Counted from the stretch's first letter, positions 28,423 through 37,158 are shown. The stretch is DNA of 64,000 bases from Arthrobacter sp. (GCA_023264815.1 JAHFUZ010000002.1:247748-311747); one strand, 5' to 3'. Numbers and translations: made by a program. Notes: generated from the sequence alone by a model not told the origin.

Positions 28423-28959
28423 CTACGGCCCAAAATATGCCCCCATCGTGCGAAAGCCATAGATGACCGCGCCGACAGCAAGGACGAGGAACGCGATCCA
28501 CCGTACGTATGAAAGTTTGTTGGTACGACTACTAAAGACAGTGACTTGTACCCAGGCTAAAGACGCACTCCAAATTCCGGCAAAGAAGGCATAGATAGCC
28601 CAGATGCCAGTAAAACCGGGATTCAGGTCAAAAGCATTATCAATGATCGCTACTGGAAGCGCGGTTGCGCCCCCGGAGATCATCATCGCAGGAAGCTGTA
28701 GCGCCAAACGCAGGTTTCGAGAGACGTACCTGTAGGTCGGAAACCAGATTAGAACTGCTGCAACGATGGCCACGATCGACCCCCGGAAGCCTGCGTCAGC
28801 CACGGACATAAAGGTTTCGTCCCATGTCATTGGAGTAGACCTTGAAGCCGAAGAGCCGGTGACGACGATGAGTGCACCAAGAAAGGTCGCGATGACCACT
28901 GCGCCCAAAAATGACGGCAGCCCGACATTCTTTATGCCGTTCAGTTTCTGACTGCTCAT
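28423..28959 (-). CDS. Multi-pass membrane protein of unknown function (transposon cargo)
   Basis: About 178 residues with four to five hydrophobic helices and short polar loops; I recognise no family. The ATG at 28959 is preferred to the GTG at 28968 because AGGTGA lies 8 bases upstream of it. It follows the secreted-protein gene by about 20 bases and is very likely in its operon. Base composition is clearly less GC-rich than the surrounding chromosome, suggesting recent transfer. Possible roles such as export, anchoring or immunity for its partner are speculation. Confidence 0.7.
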   Translation of the reverse strand: MSSQKLNGIKNVGLPSFLGAVVIATFLGALIVVTGSSASRSTPMTWDETFMSVADAGFRGSIVAIVAAVLIWFPTYRYVSRNLRLALQLPAMMISGGATALPVAIIDNAFDLNPGFTGIWAIYAFFAGIWSASLAWVQVTVFSSRTNKLSYVRWIAFLVLAVGAVIYGFRTMGAYFGP

Positions 28960-28978
28960 CGTCGTCACCTAACTTCGA

Positions 28979-30280
28979 CTAGTACGCTCGGGCGTGATTG
29001 ATGGTTTGTGTTCCGCAGAGACCGACGAGGCAATGGAAGCCTGCATTGTCGAGTTGGAACACGTTCAACCACTGCTCAGTGCCGGCGATTGTATTGAATC
29101 TGGCCCAACCCTCATGGGCCGGCGCCTGCTGGCGGTTCCCGACTACCTCGACAAGCCCGGAACGATAAAATCGGATAAGCACGCTATAAGAGATTGCACC
29201 CCCGTAGTTGACGTCCCACAGCTTGCAGTGCGGGTTTGAGGCATCGTGTTTGAACCTGACCTGCGCGTATGAACCTGCAGACTGACCGTCTTGGAAAAGC
29301 ATGTTAGACGTGCTCGCGTAGGAAGTGGCCACAACTTGGTTGTGTTGATAAGTAATGCTTTGGCCGACATTCTTCGCAAGCACTAACTTTTCACCGTCGG
29401 GATTCTGCCAGTTTACGTTGGCCCACATCATCGTCCGGTAGTCAGGGGCGTCCCAAGGCGCATTGACGGGCGGAGATCTGAACCCCCGGTTGTCACCGCC
29501 AAACGTGTAGCTTGAGTCCGCCCAATTGCACATGGAAGCGTCCACTCGTGCAGGCGGGATAAAGGTCTTGTACTGAAAGGCTGTCCCGTACGTCTGATAA
29601 GTCATCGGAACAACGGCGAAGCCGTCTTTCGGTAACGTCCTGAGGGTGAAGGTCTTGCGCGATTCTTCTCCGCTGAGGTCCGCGCTGAGCGGTGTGACCA
29701 CAGTAAATGTGTACTCCGAATTCGGAACCAGCCCGTTCGTTGAAAACTTTCCGCGGCTGACGCTCTCAAAGAACCTACCGTTGACGTAGACCTCGGACTT
29801 CGTAGCCTGGTTTGGGACCTCCCAAGCGAGGCTTGCAGTAGTCGGAGTGACAGCCCAAGCCGAGACAGGCTTCATCGTTGAAGTATCAAACTTCAATTGG
29901 GATGCACTCAGCGACTGAACTTCAACCTCTGGTGGAGCGCTGAGCTGACGGTCCTCGTCCAATTTCGGTTTGCCCTTGACGTCACTCGCAACTGGTCGAT
30001 CCATCGGAGGCGCCTTTTGTATGACGATTTTGACCGGCGACTTTTGCCGAGTCTCGCCCAAAATGGTCCGTTCACCTTCGTCAGCATTGTCCGAGACAAT
30101 CTCGATCTGGTGCTTGTCCAGGTCAGTGAAGCGGGCTGTTTGGTTAAGATCAAGAAGGATTCCCACCTCCGATTCATCGGCTCTTGCTGGCCCAATCGAA
30201 AGTAAGCAACTCCCTGCCGTTACAAAAACCGCCCAAGTCGCCGTCCATTTTTTGAGCCTATTTTTTCTGGAACTCCCCAT
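28979..30280 (-). CDS. Secreted protein with fibronectin-III-like domain (transposon cargo)
   Basis: A 433-residue protein with a signal peptide: a basic start SSRKNRLKKW, a hydrophobic core and a probable cut after ARA (near residue 35). A linker of about 90 residues follows. Next is a fibronectin-III-like domain (WAVTPTTASLAWEVP to KTFTLRTLP). The C-terminal domain of about 200 residues is unrecognised; it is rich in Trp, Tyr and Asn and carries several cysteines, four of them in the last third. No LPxTG motif or membrane anchor is visible. The ATG at 30280 has GGGGGA upstream. GC content is low for this genome. Confidence 0.75.
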   Translation of the reverse strand: MGSSRKNRLKKWTATWAVFVTAGSCLLSIGPARADESEVGILLDLNQTARFTDLDKHQIEIVSDNADEGERTILGETRQKSPVKIVIQKAPPMDRPVASDVKGKPKLDEDRQLSAPPEVEVQSLSASQLKFDTSTMKPVSAWAVTPTTASLAWEVPNQATKSEVYVNGRFFESVSRGKFSTNGLVPNSEYTFTVVTPLSADLSGEESRKTFTLRTLPKDGFAVVPMTYQTYGTAFQYKTFIPPARVDASMCNWADSSYTFGGDNRGFRSPPVNAPWDAPDYRTMMWANVNWQNPDGEKLVLAKNVGQSITYQHNQVVATSYASTSNMLFQDGQSAGSYAQVRFKHDASNPHCKLWDVNYGGAISYSVLIRFYRSGLVEVVGNRQQAPAHEGWARFNTIAGTEQWLNVFQLDNAGFHCLVGLCGTQTINHARAY

Positions 30281-30519
30281 AGTCCAATCCCCCAATTTTC
30301 GTTAAATGGTCTTGTCGACCACCTGCGGAATGTACCAGAGGATCCGGTTTCGGTGCTTGTCACATCCATTCCTACATGCGGCTCGGGGGAAAGGGTTCCC
30401 GTCCGATATCGGCAGCGAGTTCCGCTCGGCACAACTATAACTACCGTGGACAGCGGTTCTCGGAACAGGTGAAAGCAAGAAGGCAGAGAAGAGGAGCAGA
30501 AGCCTTGACACCTATCGAT
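30281..30519. other. Non-coding right arm of the transposon
   Basis: About 240 bases between the start of the secreted-protein gene and the right terminal repeat. I see no gene. It should hold the promoter of the cargo pair (minus strand); TATAGT near 30435-30440 is a possible -10 box, unproven. Confidence 0.4.
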
Positions 30520-30530
30520 TGTCCACATAA
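30520..30530 (-). repeat. Right terminal inverted repeat of the transposon
   Basis: TGTCCACATAA, the perfect reverse complement of 22310-22320. The epimerase N-terminal fragment resumes directly outside. Confidence 0.8.
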
Positions 30531-30759
30531 TCTCCGGTGCGGACTCCACACCGGGCTGCAGGGGTTCCAGAAGCGGCGCGTCCTCAGCGGCACCAGGTGT
30601 GGAGTGGCCAGCGTAGACGGAGCAGCTGGACACGAACGTCCAGTGACCGGTTCGCTCAGTGAGGGCGTTCAGCGCTTCCCTTGCCGGCACGGGATCACGG
30701 GCCACATCGATGACGGAGTCCCAGTCAAAGGCGGTTCCGCCAAGGATGAGGATGCGCAT
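30531..30759 (-). pseudogene. NAD-dependent epimerase/reductase, 5' fragment
   Basis: It starts MRILILGGTAF, the N-terminal Rossmann strand of the family, and ends GVESAPEI where the transposon begins. The segment between GGTAF and WDSVIDVARDP is missing about 50 residues compared with what the family needs (helix 1 to strand 4 region), so there is an internal deletion as well. The C-terminal part is at 21691-22309. Confidence 0.85.
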
Positions 30760-30879
30760 TGGTCCACGGTACGGCGATAGGCTTGAAGGCGAACAGAGCC
30801 TTCCGCGCCGGGCGAAACCCGCGCCCGGGCCTTCGTTATTCCCGGCCGCCGCCGGTGACCCCAAGGAGTCTTGCCCTCT

Positions 30880-31569
30880 ATGTTCAACATGATGTCGATT
30901 GCCCCATCCCTGACAGCAGACCCGGACGGCGTAAGCGTGACGGGCATTGTGATCAGCCTCGGCGTGGGAATCACGGTGTGGCTCGTGGCGACCTTCGTCA
31001 TTTCCCGAATCAGCAAGCGCGTAGCCGCCGGCAGCAACTTCTTCAAGAAACCGCATTTCAAATGGGTTGCTCCGGCCATCCGGGCCCTTGACCACGAGCG
31101 CCGGGTACAGCGGGCCGAAACCATCGGATCCCTCCTCAACAGCATCGTGGGCGTGCTGGTGGCGGTGATCACCACGATGTACGTCCTGCAGAACCTTGAC
31201 ATCAACATCGCGCCGCTCCTCACCAGCGTCGGAATCCTTGGTGTGGCCATCGGCTTCGGCGCCCAGCAGCTGATCCGTGACTTCCTGGCCGGCATCTTCA
31301 TCACCATCGAGGACCAGTACGGAATCGGCGATGTCATCGAAACCAGCGAAGTGGTGGGGGTGGTGGAGTCCATGGGCCTGCGCATCACCCGGGTCCGCTC
31401 CGAGGACGGCGCCATCTGGTACCTCCGCAACGGTGAGATCCTGCGCGTGGGCAACCGTTCGCAGGGAACGTACGTTCCCGTTCCGGACGAACCGGCCGCC
31501 GGTCCCGAAGCCGCCCTGCATGAGCCTGCCACCGAAGCCAAAAAGGCCCCCCAGAAGGCAGGAGAATAG
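30880..31569 (+). CDS. Small-conductance mechanosensitive channel (MscS family)
   Basis: A 229-residue membrane protein with helices near residues 20-42 and 80-105. The MscS core follows: pore helix LLTSVGILGVAIGFGAQQLIRDFLAGIFITIEDQYGIGD and the beta domain (GVVESMGLRITRVRSEDG). The C-terminus is a short, charged, Ala/Pro-rich tail that replaces the usual alpha/beta cage. It releases solutes on osmotic downshock. ATG at 30880 is chosen; a TTG at 30871 is possible. The globin gene follows after four bases. Confidence 0.9.
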   Translation: MFNMMSIAPSLTADPDGVSVTGIVISLGVGITVWLVATFVISRISKRVAAGSNFFKKPHFKWVAPAIRALDHERRVQRAETIGSLLNSIVGVLVAVITTMYVLQNLDINIAPLLTSVGILGVAIGFGAQQLIRDFLAGIFITIEDQYGIGDVIETSEVVGVVESMGLRITRVRSEDGAIWYLRNGEILRVGNRSQGTYVPVPDEPAAGPEAALHEPATEAKKAPQKAGE

Positions 31570-31573
31570 AGCC

Positions 31574-32023
31574 ATGACCATTCCCGCCGAGCCGCAGCGC
31601 CCCCAGCTCATGCAGAACGATCCCTTTAGCCAGCCTGGCTACACGGACAACTTCTACGACGCCGTGGGCGGGCACCCGACCTTCGTCAAACTGATCGATG
31701 TGTTCTACGACGGCGTGGCCACGGACCCGCTGCTGCGACCGATGTACCCGGAAGAAGACCTCGGTCCGGCCAAACGCCGCTTCCTGATGTTCCTGGAACA
31801 GTATTGGGGCGGCCCCACCACCTACGGCGAGGAACGCGGACACCCACGGCTGCGGATGAGGCACATGCCTTTCCGGGTCACCCCCGAGGCAAAAGACCGC
31901 TGGCTCTTCCACATGCGGGCTGCGGTGGACGCCCTGGAGTTGCCTCCCCTGTACGAAGGAACCCTCTGGGACTACATGGAGCGCGCAGCGCTGTCCATGG
32001 TGAACAGTCCGTCTGACGCTTAG
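31574..32023 (+). CDS. glbO: Group II truncated hemoglobin
   Basis: A 149-residue globin of the GlbO (trHbN/O/P group II) type. The helices are recognisable from FYDAVGGHPTFVKLIDVFYDGV, and the proximal region includes RMRHMPFRVTPEAKDRWLFHM with the family's Trp and His residues. It binds oxygen or handles peroxide and nitrosative stress. AGGAG lies 10 bases before the ATG. It is translationally close to the mscS gene. Confidence 0.92.
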   Translation: MTIPAEPQRPQLMQNDPFSQPGYTDNFYDAVGGHPTFVKLIDVFYDGVATDPLLRPMYPEEDLGPAKRRFLMFLEQYWGGPTTYGEERGHPRLRMRHMPFRVTPEAKDRWLFHMRAAVDALELPPLYEGTLWDYMERAALSMVNSPSDA

Positions 32024-32038
32024 GGAATCGTCACGGCC

Positions 32039-32695
32039 TCAGAGGCCGCTGCCGCTGCGCACGAGGACGTGGCCTCGGGGACCGCTGAGGCGGAACCAGC
32101 GGCCGGCCTTGTACAGCAACTGTTCTCCATCGGAAAGGAAGCCCAGCGTGAGGGCCGCAAAGGCCGCTCCGGCCGGAAGCCCGGAGTCATCAAGGGCTCG
32201 GCCCCATACGGCAGCACGGGCGTTGTTCACGATCAGCGCGCCCGGCTGGGACGGAACAATGCCTGCGACTTCGGTGATGCCGGCCTCGGCGGCGCGGCGG
32301 AGTCCGGCCTCGGGCAAAGGCCCGATCAGCTCCCACCCCGTCCGGGGCGCCCCAACGCCGGTCCACGATTCGGTGACGGTGGCCGGCGGAACCGGCAGCT
32401 CGACGTCGTCCGCCCCTGACCTGGCGAGGCGGTCCAGGACCGCCGATAACGCCACGGTGGCATCGACAGTGGAGGTTTCAGCCAGCCCCATGGTCCGCAG
32501 GCCCAGGATGGTGGGCGTGGACTCCCCCAGCAGCCGCGGCCGCAGGACACACACATACGCCGCTAAAACGGAACCCGATCCCTGAAGGCGGATGGCGCCG
32601 TCGTCGATCGTTTTGGCGCGCATGGCGAAGGTGCGCAGATCGTCGAGATCACGCGGATCGGCAAACCGGAAGGACTGGGTGAGTAGCTCAGACAC
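32039..32695 (-). CDS. Conserved hypothetical protein
   Basis: A protein of 218 residues if read from the GTG at 32695, or about 20 more from a TTG at 32755. The shorter form is preferred because the upstream part runs into the divergent thioesterase start. It is Ala- and Leu-rich with no signal peptide or membrane segment. The central region (TILGLRTMGLAETSTVDATVALSAVLDRL) looks globular; I do not recognise a domain. It converges on the globin gene and diverges from the thioesterase gene. Confidence 0.65.
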   Translation of the reverse strand: MSELLTQSFRFADPRDLDDLRTFAMRAKTIDDGAIRLQGSGSVLAAYVCVLRPRLLGESTPTILGLRTMGLAETSTVDATVALSAVLDRLARSGADDVELPVPPATVTESWTGVGAPRTGWELIGPLPEAGLRRAAEAGITEVAGIVPSQPGALIVNNARAAVWGRALDDSGLPAGAAFAALTLGFLSDGEQLLYKAGRWFRLSGPRGHVLVRSGSGL

Positions 32696-32758
32696 ACTAA
32701 GAACACTACCGGCTCCACCTCGGTTGAGCGGTGCCGGGGCGGCGTCTAGAGTCAAACC

Positions 32759-33739
32759 ATGACTGAAGCCGAAACCGGACTGCTGGCGCCGCCCAGCGGC
32801 GACCCCACCGCAACGCTCATCCAGCTCCTCAACCTGGGAGAGCTGGAGGGGGCCAGGACCGACGAAGACATCTTCCTGGGCCCGTCGCAGCCACAGCCCC
32901 GCGAGCGGGTATTCGGCGGCCAGGTACTGGCACAGTCACTGATCGCGTCCATGCGGACGGTGGACCCGGAACGGTTTGTCCACTCCATGCACGGCTACTT
33001 CCTGCGGCCCGGCGATGCCAACAAGCCCATCACGTTTGGTGTCCAGCGGCTGCGTGACGGCCGGTCCTTTTCGGCACGGCGGGTCCACGCCTACCAGGAC
33101 GGGGTGCCCATCCTGTCGATGATCGCCTCTTTCCAGGACCTGGACGAAGGGGTGGACCATGAATCGGAGATGCCGTCCGGCATTCCCGATCCCGAGTCGT
33201 TGCCCAGCACGGCTGAACTGTTGGGCAAATTTGATCATCCCATCGCGCAGCACTGGGCCTATGAGAGGCCCTTCGATATCCGGCACGTGGAGCCACCCAT
33301 CTATGTTTCCGCAAAGGGGCAGCACGAGGCCCGCAACGCCGTCTGGATGAAGACCTTCGGCCCCATGCCGGACGACCTGAACCTGCACCGCGCTGCGCTG
33401 GCCTACGCGAGCGACTACACGCTGCTCGAATCCATCCTGCGCCGCCACGGGCTCAGCTGGATCACGCCCGGTATGAGCGTCGCCAGCCTGGACCACGCCA
33501 TGTGGTGGCACCGGCCCGCCCGTGTGGATGAATGGCTGCTCTACGTCCAGGAATCACCCAGTGCCCAGGGCGCGCGTGGCCTCGCCACCGGCAAGATCTT
33601 CAACCAGGCAGGACAGCACATCGCGTCCGTGGCGCAGGAAGGCATGATCAGGGTGCCCACCGACCTGAAGACCAAGGTAGTGGGCGCGGTCCAATCCAAA
33701 CTCCTGCAGCACCAGATCCGCAAGGCCGTGCGCGACTGA
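32759..33739 (+). CDS. tesB: Acyl-CoA thioesterase II
   Basis: Double hot-dog thioesterase of 326 residues that hydrolyses acyl-CoA to fatty acid and CoA. N-terminal hot dog: RVFGGQVLAQSLIAS and MHGYFLRPGD; C-terminal hot dog: LAYASDYTLLESIL, SLDHAMWWHRP and GRATGKIF-like GLATGKIFNQAG. The catalytic Asp/Thr/Gln set of TesB fits SDYTLLES and the final Gln region. It ends at a strong shared terminator. Confidence 0.93.
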   Translation: MTEAETGLLAPPSGDPTATLIQLLNLGELEGARTDEDIFLGPSQPQPRERVFGGQVLAQSLIASMRTVDPERFVHSMHGYFLRPGDANKPITFGVQRLRDGRSFSARRVHAYQDGVPILSMIASFQDLDEGVDHESEMPSGIPDPESLPSTAELLGKFDHPIAQHWAYERPFDIRHVEPPIYVSAKGQHEARNAVWMKTFGPMPDDLNLHRAALAYASDYTLLESILRRHGLSWITPGMSVASLDHAMWWHRPARVDEWLLYVQESPSAQGARGLATGKIFNQAGQHIASVAQEGMIRVPTDLKTKVVGAVQSKLLQHQIRKAVRD

Positions 33740-33795
33740 TTTTCGGCCGCTTGCCGGGCCGGACCGGAGTCCGGGCTCCGGGCTGGCCCGGGCGC

Positions 33796-33838
33796 AGCAA
33801 AAGCCGGCACCCCCTTCTGGGGGATGCCGGCTTTTGCT
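33796..33838. terminator. Bidirectional terminator
   Basis: Arms of 19-20 bases (33796-33814 and 33819-33838, one bulged T) with outer AAAA and TTTT runs sit between the convergent tesB and ettA genes. Confidence 0.88.
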
Positions 33839-33876
33839 GTCTCAGACCGGCTACGGCCGTTTCAGCCGCAGCTCAA

Positions 33877-35559
33877 TCAGTCGCGGGTCAGGCGGCGGTG
33901 CGTGACGCGGTGCGGCTTGGCAGCATCGGGTCCGAGCCGTGCAATCTTGTTCTCCTCGTAGGATTCGAAGTTGCCCTCGAACCAGTACCACTTGGAGGGG
34001 TTCTCCTCGTCACCTTCGTAGGCCAGGATGTGCGTGGCCACCCGGTCCAGGAACCACCGGTCGTGCGAAACCACGACGGCACAGCCCGGGAACTCCAACA
34101 GGGCGTTCTCAAGGCTGCTGAGGGTTTCGACGTCGAGGTCGTTGGTGGGTTCGTCAAGAAGCAGCAGGTTTCCGCCCTGCTTGAGCGTCAGAGCCAGGTT
34201 CAGGCGGTTACGCTCGCCACCGGAGAGCACGCCGGCCTTCTTCTGCTGGTCCGGTCCCTTGAAGCCGAAAGCGGCAACGTAGGCGCGGGACGGCATTTCC
34301 ACCTGGCCAACCTGGATGTAGTCCAGGCCATCGGAAACAACTTCCCACAGCGTCTTGTTCGGATCGATACCCCCGCGGCTCTGGTCCGCGTAGGAGATCT
34401 TGACCGAATCACCAACCTTCAGTTCGCCGCCGTCGAGCGGTTCGAGCCCAACGATGGTCTTGAACAGAGTTGACTTGCCAACACCGTTGGGGCCAATGAC
34501 ACCCACAATGCCGTTGCGCGGCAATGAGAAGGACAGTCCGTCGATCAGGGTGCGGTCGTCGAAGCCCTTCTGCAGGTTCTTGGCCTCGAGGACCAGGCCA
34601 CCCAGGCGCGGGCCCGGCGGAATCTGGATCTCTTCGAAGTCGAGCTTTCGGGTGCGGTCTGCCTCGGCAGCCATCTCCTCGTAGCGGGCCAGACGGGCCT
34701 TGGACTTGGTCTGGCGTCCCTTGGCGTTGGAGCGTACCCACTCGAGTTCCTCGGTGAGTCGCTTGGCCTGCTTGGCGTCCTTCTTGCCCTGGACTTCCAG
34801 CCGCGCACGCTTCTTCTCCAGGTATGTGGAGTAGTTGCCTTCGTAGGGGTAGAGGTGGCCGCGGTCCACCTCGGCAATCCATTCAGCGACGTGGTCAAGG
34901 AAGTACCGGTCGTGCGTGACGGCCAGGACGGCCCCGGCATAGCTGGAGAGGTGCTGTTCCAGCCACAGAACGCTTTCTGCGTCGAGGTGGTTGGTGGGCT
35001 CGTCCAGGAGCAGGAGGTCAGGTTTCTGCAGCAGGAGCTTGCAGAGCGCCACACGGCGGCGCTCACCACCGGAGAGAAGGGTCACGTCAGCGTCCGCGGG
35101 CGGGCAGCGGAGCGCGTCCATGGCCTGCTCAAGCTGGGAGTCAAGATCCCATGCGTCCGCGTTGTCAATGGCTTCCTGCAGCTGGCCCATTTCTTCGAGC
35201 AGGACGTCATAGTCAGCGTCTGGGCTGGCCATCTCCTCGGAGATCTCGTTGAAGCGCTGGATCTTGCCGTAGATCTCGCCAACACCTTCCTGGACGTTGC
35301 CCAGGACGGTTTTTTCCTCGTTCAGCGGCGGCTCCTGCAACAGGATGCCTACGGTGTAGCCGGGGCTGAGCCGGGCCTCACCGTTGGAAGGGGTGTCCAG
35401 GCCGGCCATGATTTTCAGGATGGTGGACTTACCGGCACCGTTCGGGCCAACAACACCAATTTTGGCGCCTGGGAAGAAGGACATGCTTACGTCGTCAAGA
35501 ATGAGTTTTTCGCCAACGGCCTTACGGGCCTTGGTCATTGTGTAGATAAATTCCGCCAT
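33877..35559 (-). CDS. ettA: Energy-dependent translational throttle protein EttA (ABC-F ATPase)
   Basis: A 560-residue protein with two ABC cassettes and no membrane domain. Walker A motifs are GPNGAGKST and GPNGVGKST; signatures are LSGGERRRVAL and LSGGERNRLNL. A charged linker lies between the domains, and an arm region fits EttA. It binds the ribosomal E site and gates translation according to ATP/ADP. The ATG at 35559 gives the family's MAEFIYTM start. The longer frame upstream is not conserved. The next genes (lipoprotein, ssb) follow the mycobacterial Rv2477c-Rv2478c order. Confidence 0.94.
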   Translation of the reverse strand: MAEFIYTMTKARKAVGEKLILDDVSMSFFPGAKIGVVGPNGAGKSTILKIMAGLDTPSNGEARLSPGYTVGILLQEPPLNEEKTVLGNVQEGVGEIYGKIQRFNEISEEMASPDADYDVLLEEMGQLQEAIDNADAWDLDSQLEQAMDALRCPPADADVTLLSGGERRRVALCKLLLQKPDLLLLDEPTNHLDAESVLWLEQHLSSYAGAVLAVTHDRYFLDHVAEWIAEVDRGHLYPYEGNYSTYLEKKRARLEVQGKKDAKQAKRLTEELEWVRSNAKGRQTKSKARLARYEEMAAEADRTRKLDFEEIQIPPGPRLGGLVLEAKNLQKGFDDRTLIDGLSFSLPRNGIVGVIGPNGVGKSTLFKTIVGLEPLDGGELKVGDSVKISYADQSRGGIDPNKTLWEVVSDGLDYIQVGQVEMPSRAYVAAFGFKGPDQQKKAGVLSGGERNRLNLALTLKQGGNLLLLDEPTNDLDVETLSSLENALLEFPGCAVVVSHDRWFLDRVATHILAYEGDEENPSKWYWFEGNFESYEENKIARLGPDAAKPHRVTHRRLTRD

Positions 35560-35605
35560 GGTTCCAAATCTAGTGGGTTGGCGGGCATAACTCACATTCG
35601 GCCGG

Positions 35606-36178
35606 TCAGACGGCGGCCCCCACGAAACACTTGCCACTGGCCAGGACCGGAAGGACCGTCACGGTGACGCTGCCGTCCCGGATGTGGCCGAGAACGCAGT
35701 CAGAGCCCTGCAACACCGCAGACTCAATGGCATCGGCCTGCAGGCCTGTAGGCGTGCGGCTCGCCGATACCTCGAGGGCCGCCGGGGCGACACCGGCTCC
35801 CGTGAGCGCCTCGGTCACCTGTGCAGTGGCCGGCTTGGGTGTGCCCGCCGCGAGCCTGGTGAGGGCATCCGTCACGGTCTGCTTCATGGCTGCCGTGCCC
35901 GGATCCTCCGCGGTGGTGGCCGCCGGCGCAGGCGTTTCTCCGGCGCTGCCGGGCCCGGTAGTCCCGGGGTCAGTTGCCGCGGGGGTAGCGGTGGCGGGTT
36001 CATTGGCGGCCGGTCCTGTCATGGCAGGTGTACCGCCGGAACAGGCTGCCAGCAGGAGAGTTGCCAGGAGGCCGGCGGCAACGGACGCCGACGCCCGGCC
36101 GGGGGCTGTGCGCGGCCGGCGAGCCGCCGGCCGGCTCGTTATATGGGGGGCCTGCCCGTTCTCGGTCGCGCGCGTCAT
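35606..36178 (-). CDS. Putative lipoprotein (DUF6993-like)
   Basis: A 190-residue protein with a lipobox LLAAC preceded by a hydrophobic segment and a long basic N-region. A Thr/Ala/Pro-rich linker of about 50 residues follows. The C-terminal domain of about 90 residues (TVTDALTRLAAGTPKPA to LASGKCFVGAAV) carries two cysteines that could pair. It would be anchored on the outer face of the membrane. The DUF assignment is from memory and tentative; function is unknown. The start at 36178 is chosen because the upstream frame lacks a signal-like start. Confidence 0.7.
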   Translation of the reverse strand: MTRATENGQAPHITSRPAARRPRTAPGRASASVAAGLLATLLLAACSGGTPAMTGPAANEPATATPAATDPGTTGPGSAGETPAPAATTAEDPGTAAMKQTVTDALTRLAAGTPKPATAQVTEALTGAGVAPAALEVSASRTPTGLQADAIESAVLQGSDCVLGHIRDGSVTVTVLPVLASGKCFVGAAV

Positions 36179-36286
36179 GCCGCCATTCTGCCACGCAGCC
36201 CAAGGCCCCTGGGAACCGCGGGGGCGCAGGCGGACTCCCGGACCACCAACGGCCACTCTCCTGCCCCATGGCTGACGTGGTCACGG

Positions 36287-36865
36287 TCAGGCGGCTGATT
36301 CGGCGAGTTCGCCGGTTGTGCCGTCCACCGGGATGAAATTTCCGCCCTCATCCTCGTGGAAAATTGACGCGGCGGCGTCGTGGTCCAGGGGGTCCCCGTC
36401 GTCCGGCTCGCCGCCGTCCTCATCCGGATCTGTTGGCCCCACTCCACCGTCCTGGGCCGGCGATTCCTGCCCGGCTGCCCTGTTGTCCGCAGCCAGCTGC
36501 TGCCCGCCATCGCTGGTGCGGATGTAGTTGGCCGAGCCCCATTTGAGGTCGTGCCCCACCGAGTCCGCATCAATCTCGGCCGAATGGTAGATCCGGCCGT
36601 CCTTCTCCCAGCTGCGCAGCTTGAGCCTGCCCACCACCACAACGCACTGGCCCTTCTTGATGCTGCAGGCCATGTTCCCGGCAAGCTGCCGGTAGCCCTG
36701 GACGTTGAACCAGTTCGTGTGGGTGTCCACCCAGGTGCTGCTGGCGCGGTCGTAGCGCCGCGCCGTTGACCCGAGCCGGAACGAGGCGGTGGCAACGCCG
36801 CCGGGCGTTGTGGAGGTCTTGATGTCGGTGGCAACGAAGCCCCGGAAGGTGGTGTAATCGCTCAT
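36287..36865 (-). CDS. ssb: Single-stranded DNA-binding protein
   Basis: A 192-residue protein with an N-terminal OB fold (TFRGFVATDIKTSTTPGGVATASFRLGS, WFNVQGYRQLAGN, VVVGRLKLRSWE) and an acidic C-terminal half. It lacks the DDDIPF-type tip of the main replicative SSB, so it is probably an accessory paralog such as Rv2478c rather than the essential SSB. AGGAC precedes the ATG at 36865. It lies just beyond ettA, as in mycobacteria. Confidence 0.87.
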   Translation of the reverse strand: MSDYTTFRGFVATDIKTSTTPGGVATASFRLGSTARRYDRASSTWVDTHTNWFNVQGYRQLAGNMACSIKKGQCVVVVGRLKLRSWEKDGRIYHSAEIDADSVGHDLKWGSANYIRTSDGGQQLAADNRAAGQESPAQDGGVGPTDPDEDGGEPDDGDPLDHDAAASIFHEDEGGNFIPVDGTTGELAESAA

Positions 36866-37082
36866 CGTCTTGTCCTGTCTTGAAGGATGGTGCCTTAGCG
36901 GCAAGACCAGCTTCGCGCGGCAGGGGACAGACCGGGAGGGCCAGCGTGGCGTATGTGCAAAACCACGCCCCGGACCGCCCTGTGGAGGACAGGTGCCGGC
37001 CGTCGGCACGGTGTTGACGCACCCAACACCCGGGGCAATGTAAACTTTTTCATGCGCCGGATTTCTGGTCGTGGCGCCACGT

Positions 37083-37158
37083 GCCCCAGTAGCTCAGGGG
37101 ATAGAGCAGCGGCCTTCTAATCCGCCGGTCGGGGGTTCGATTCCCTCCTGGGGCACCA
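37083..37158 (+). tRNA. tRNA-Arg (TCT), CCA encoded
   Basis: Acceptor GCCCCAG/CTGGGGC, D-arm TAGCTCAGGGGATAGAGC, anticodon loop CTTCTAA, T-arm with GGGGGTTCGATTCCCTC, followed by ACCA in the DNA. Complete cloverleaf; one mismatch at the foot of the anticodon stem. Confidence 0.95.

Larger units (their letters stand above)
22310..30530. mobile_element. 8.2-kb tyrosine-recombinase transposon with cargo, inserted in an epimerase gene
   Basis: The element is bounded by the 11-base inverted repeats TTATGTGGACA (22310-22320) and TGTCCACATAA (30520-30530). On each side is one half of the same epimerase gene in the same orientation, which fixes the boundaries. Inside are two tandem tyrosine recombinase genes (plus strand), an IS21-family IS inserted in the first, and a minus-strand pair of lower-GC genes for a membrane and a secreted protein. 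The two-recombinase order and sizes (373 and 699 residues) recall Tn554 TnpA/TnpB. No clear target duplication is visible. Both recombinase genes are damaged. Confidence 0.82.

Noticed and set aside
30220..31611. A 463-codon minus-strand frame across mscS and the epimerase fragment
   Set aside because: Most of it is the shadow of mscS; only the segment starting MRILILGGTAF is real, and it is the epimerase N-terminus.
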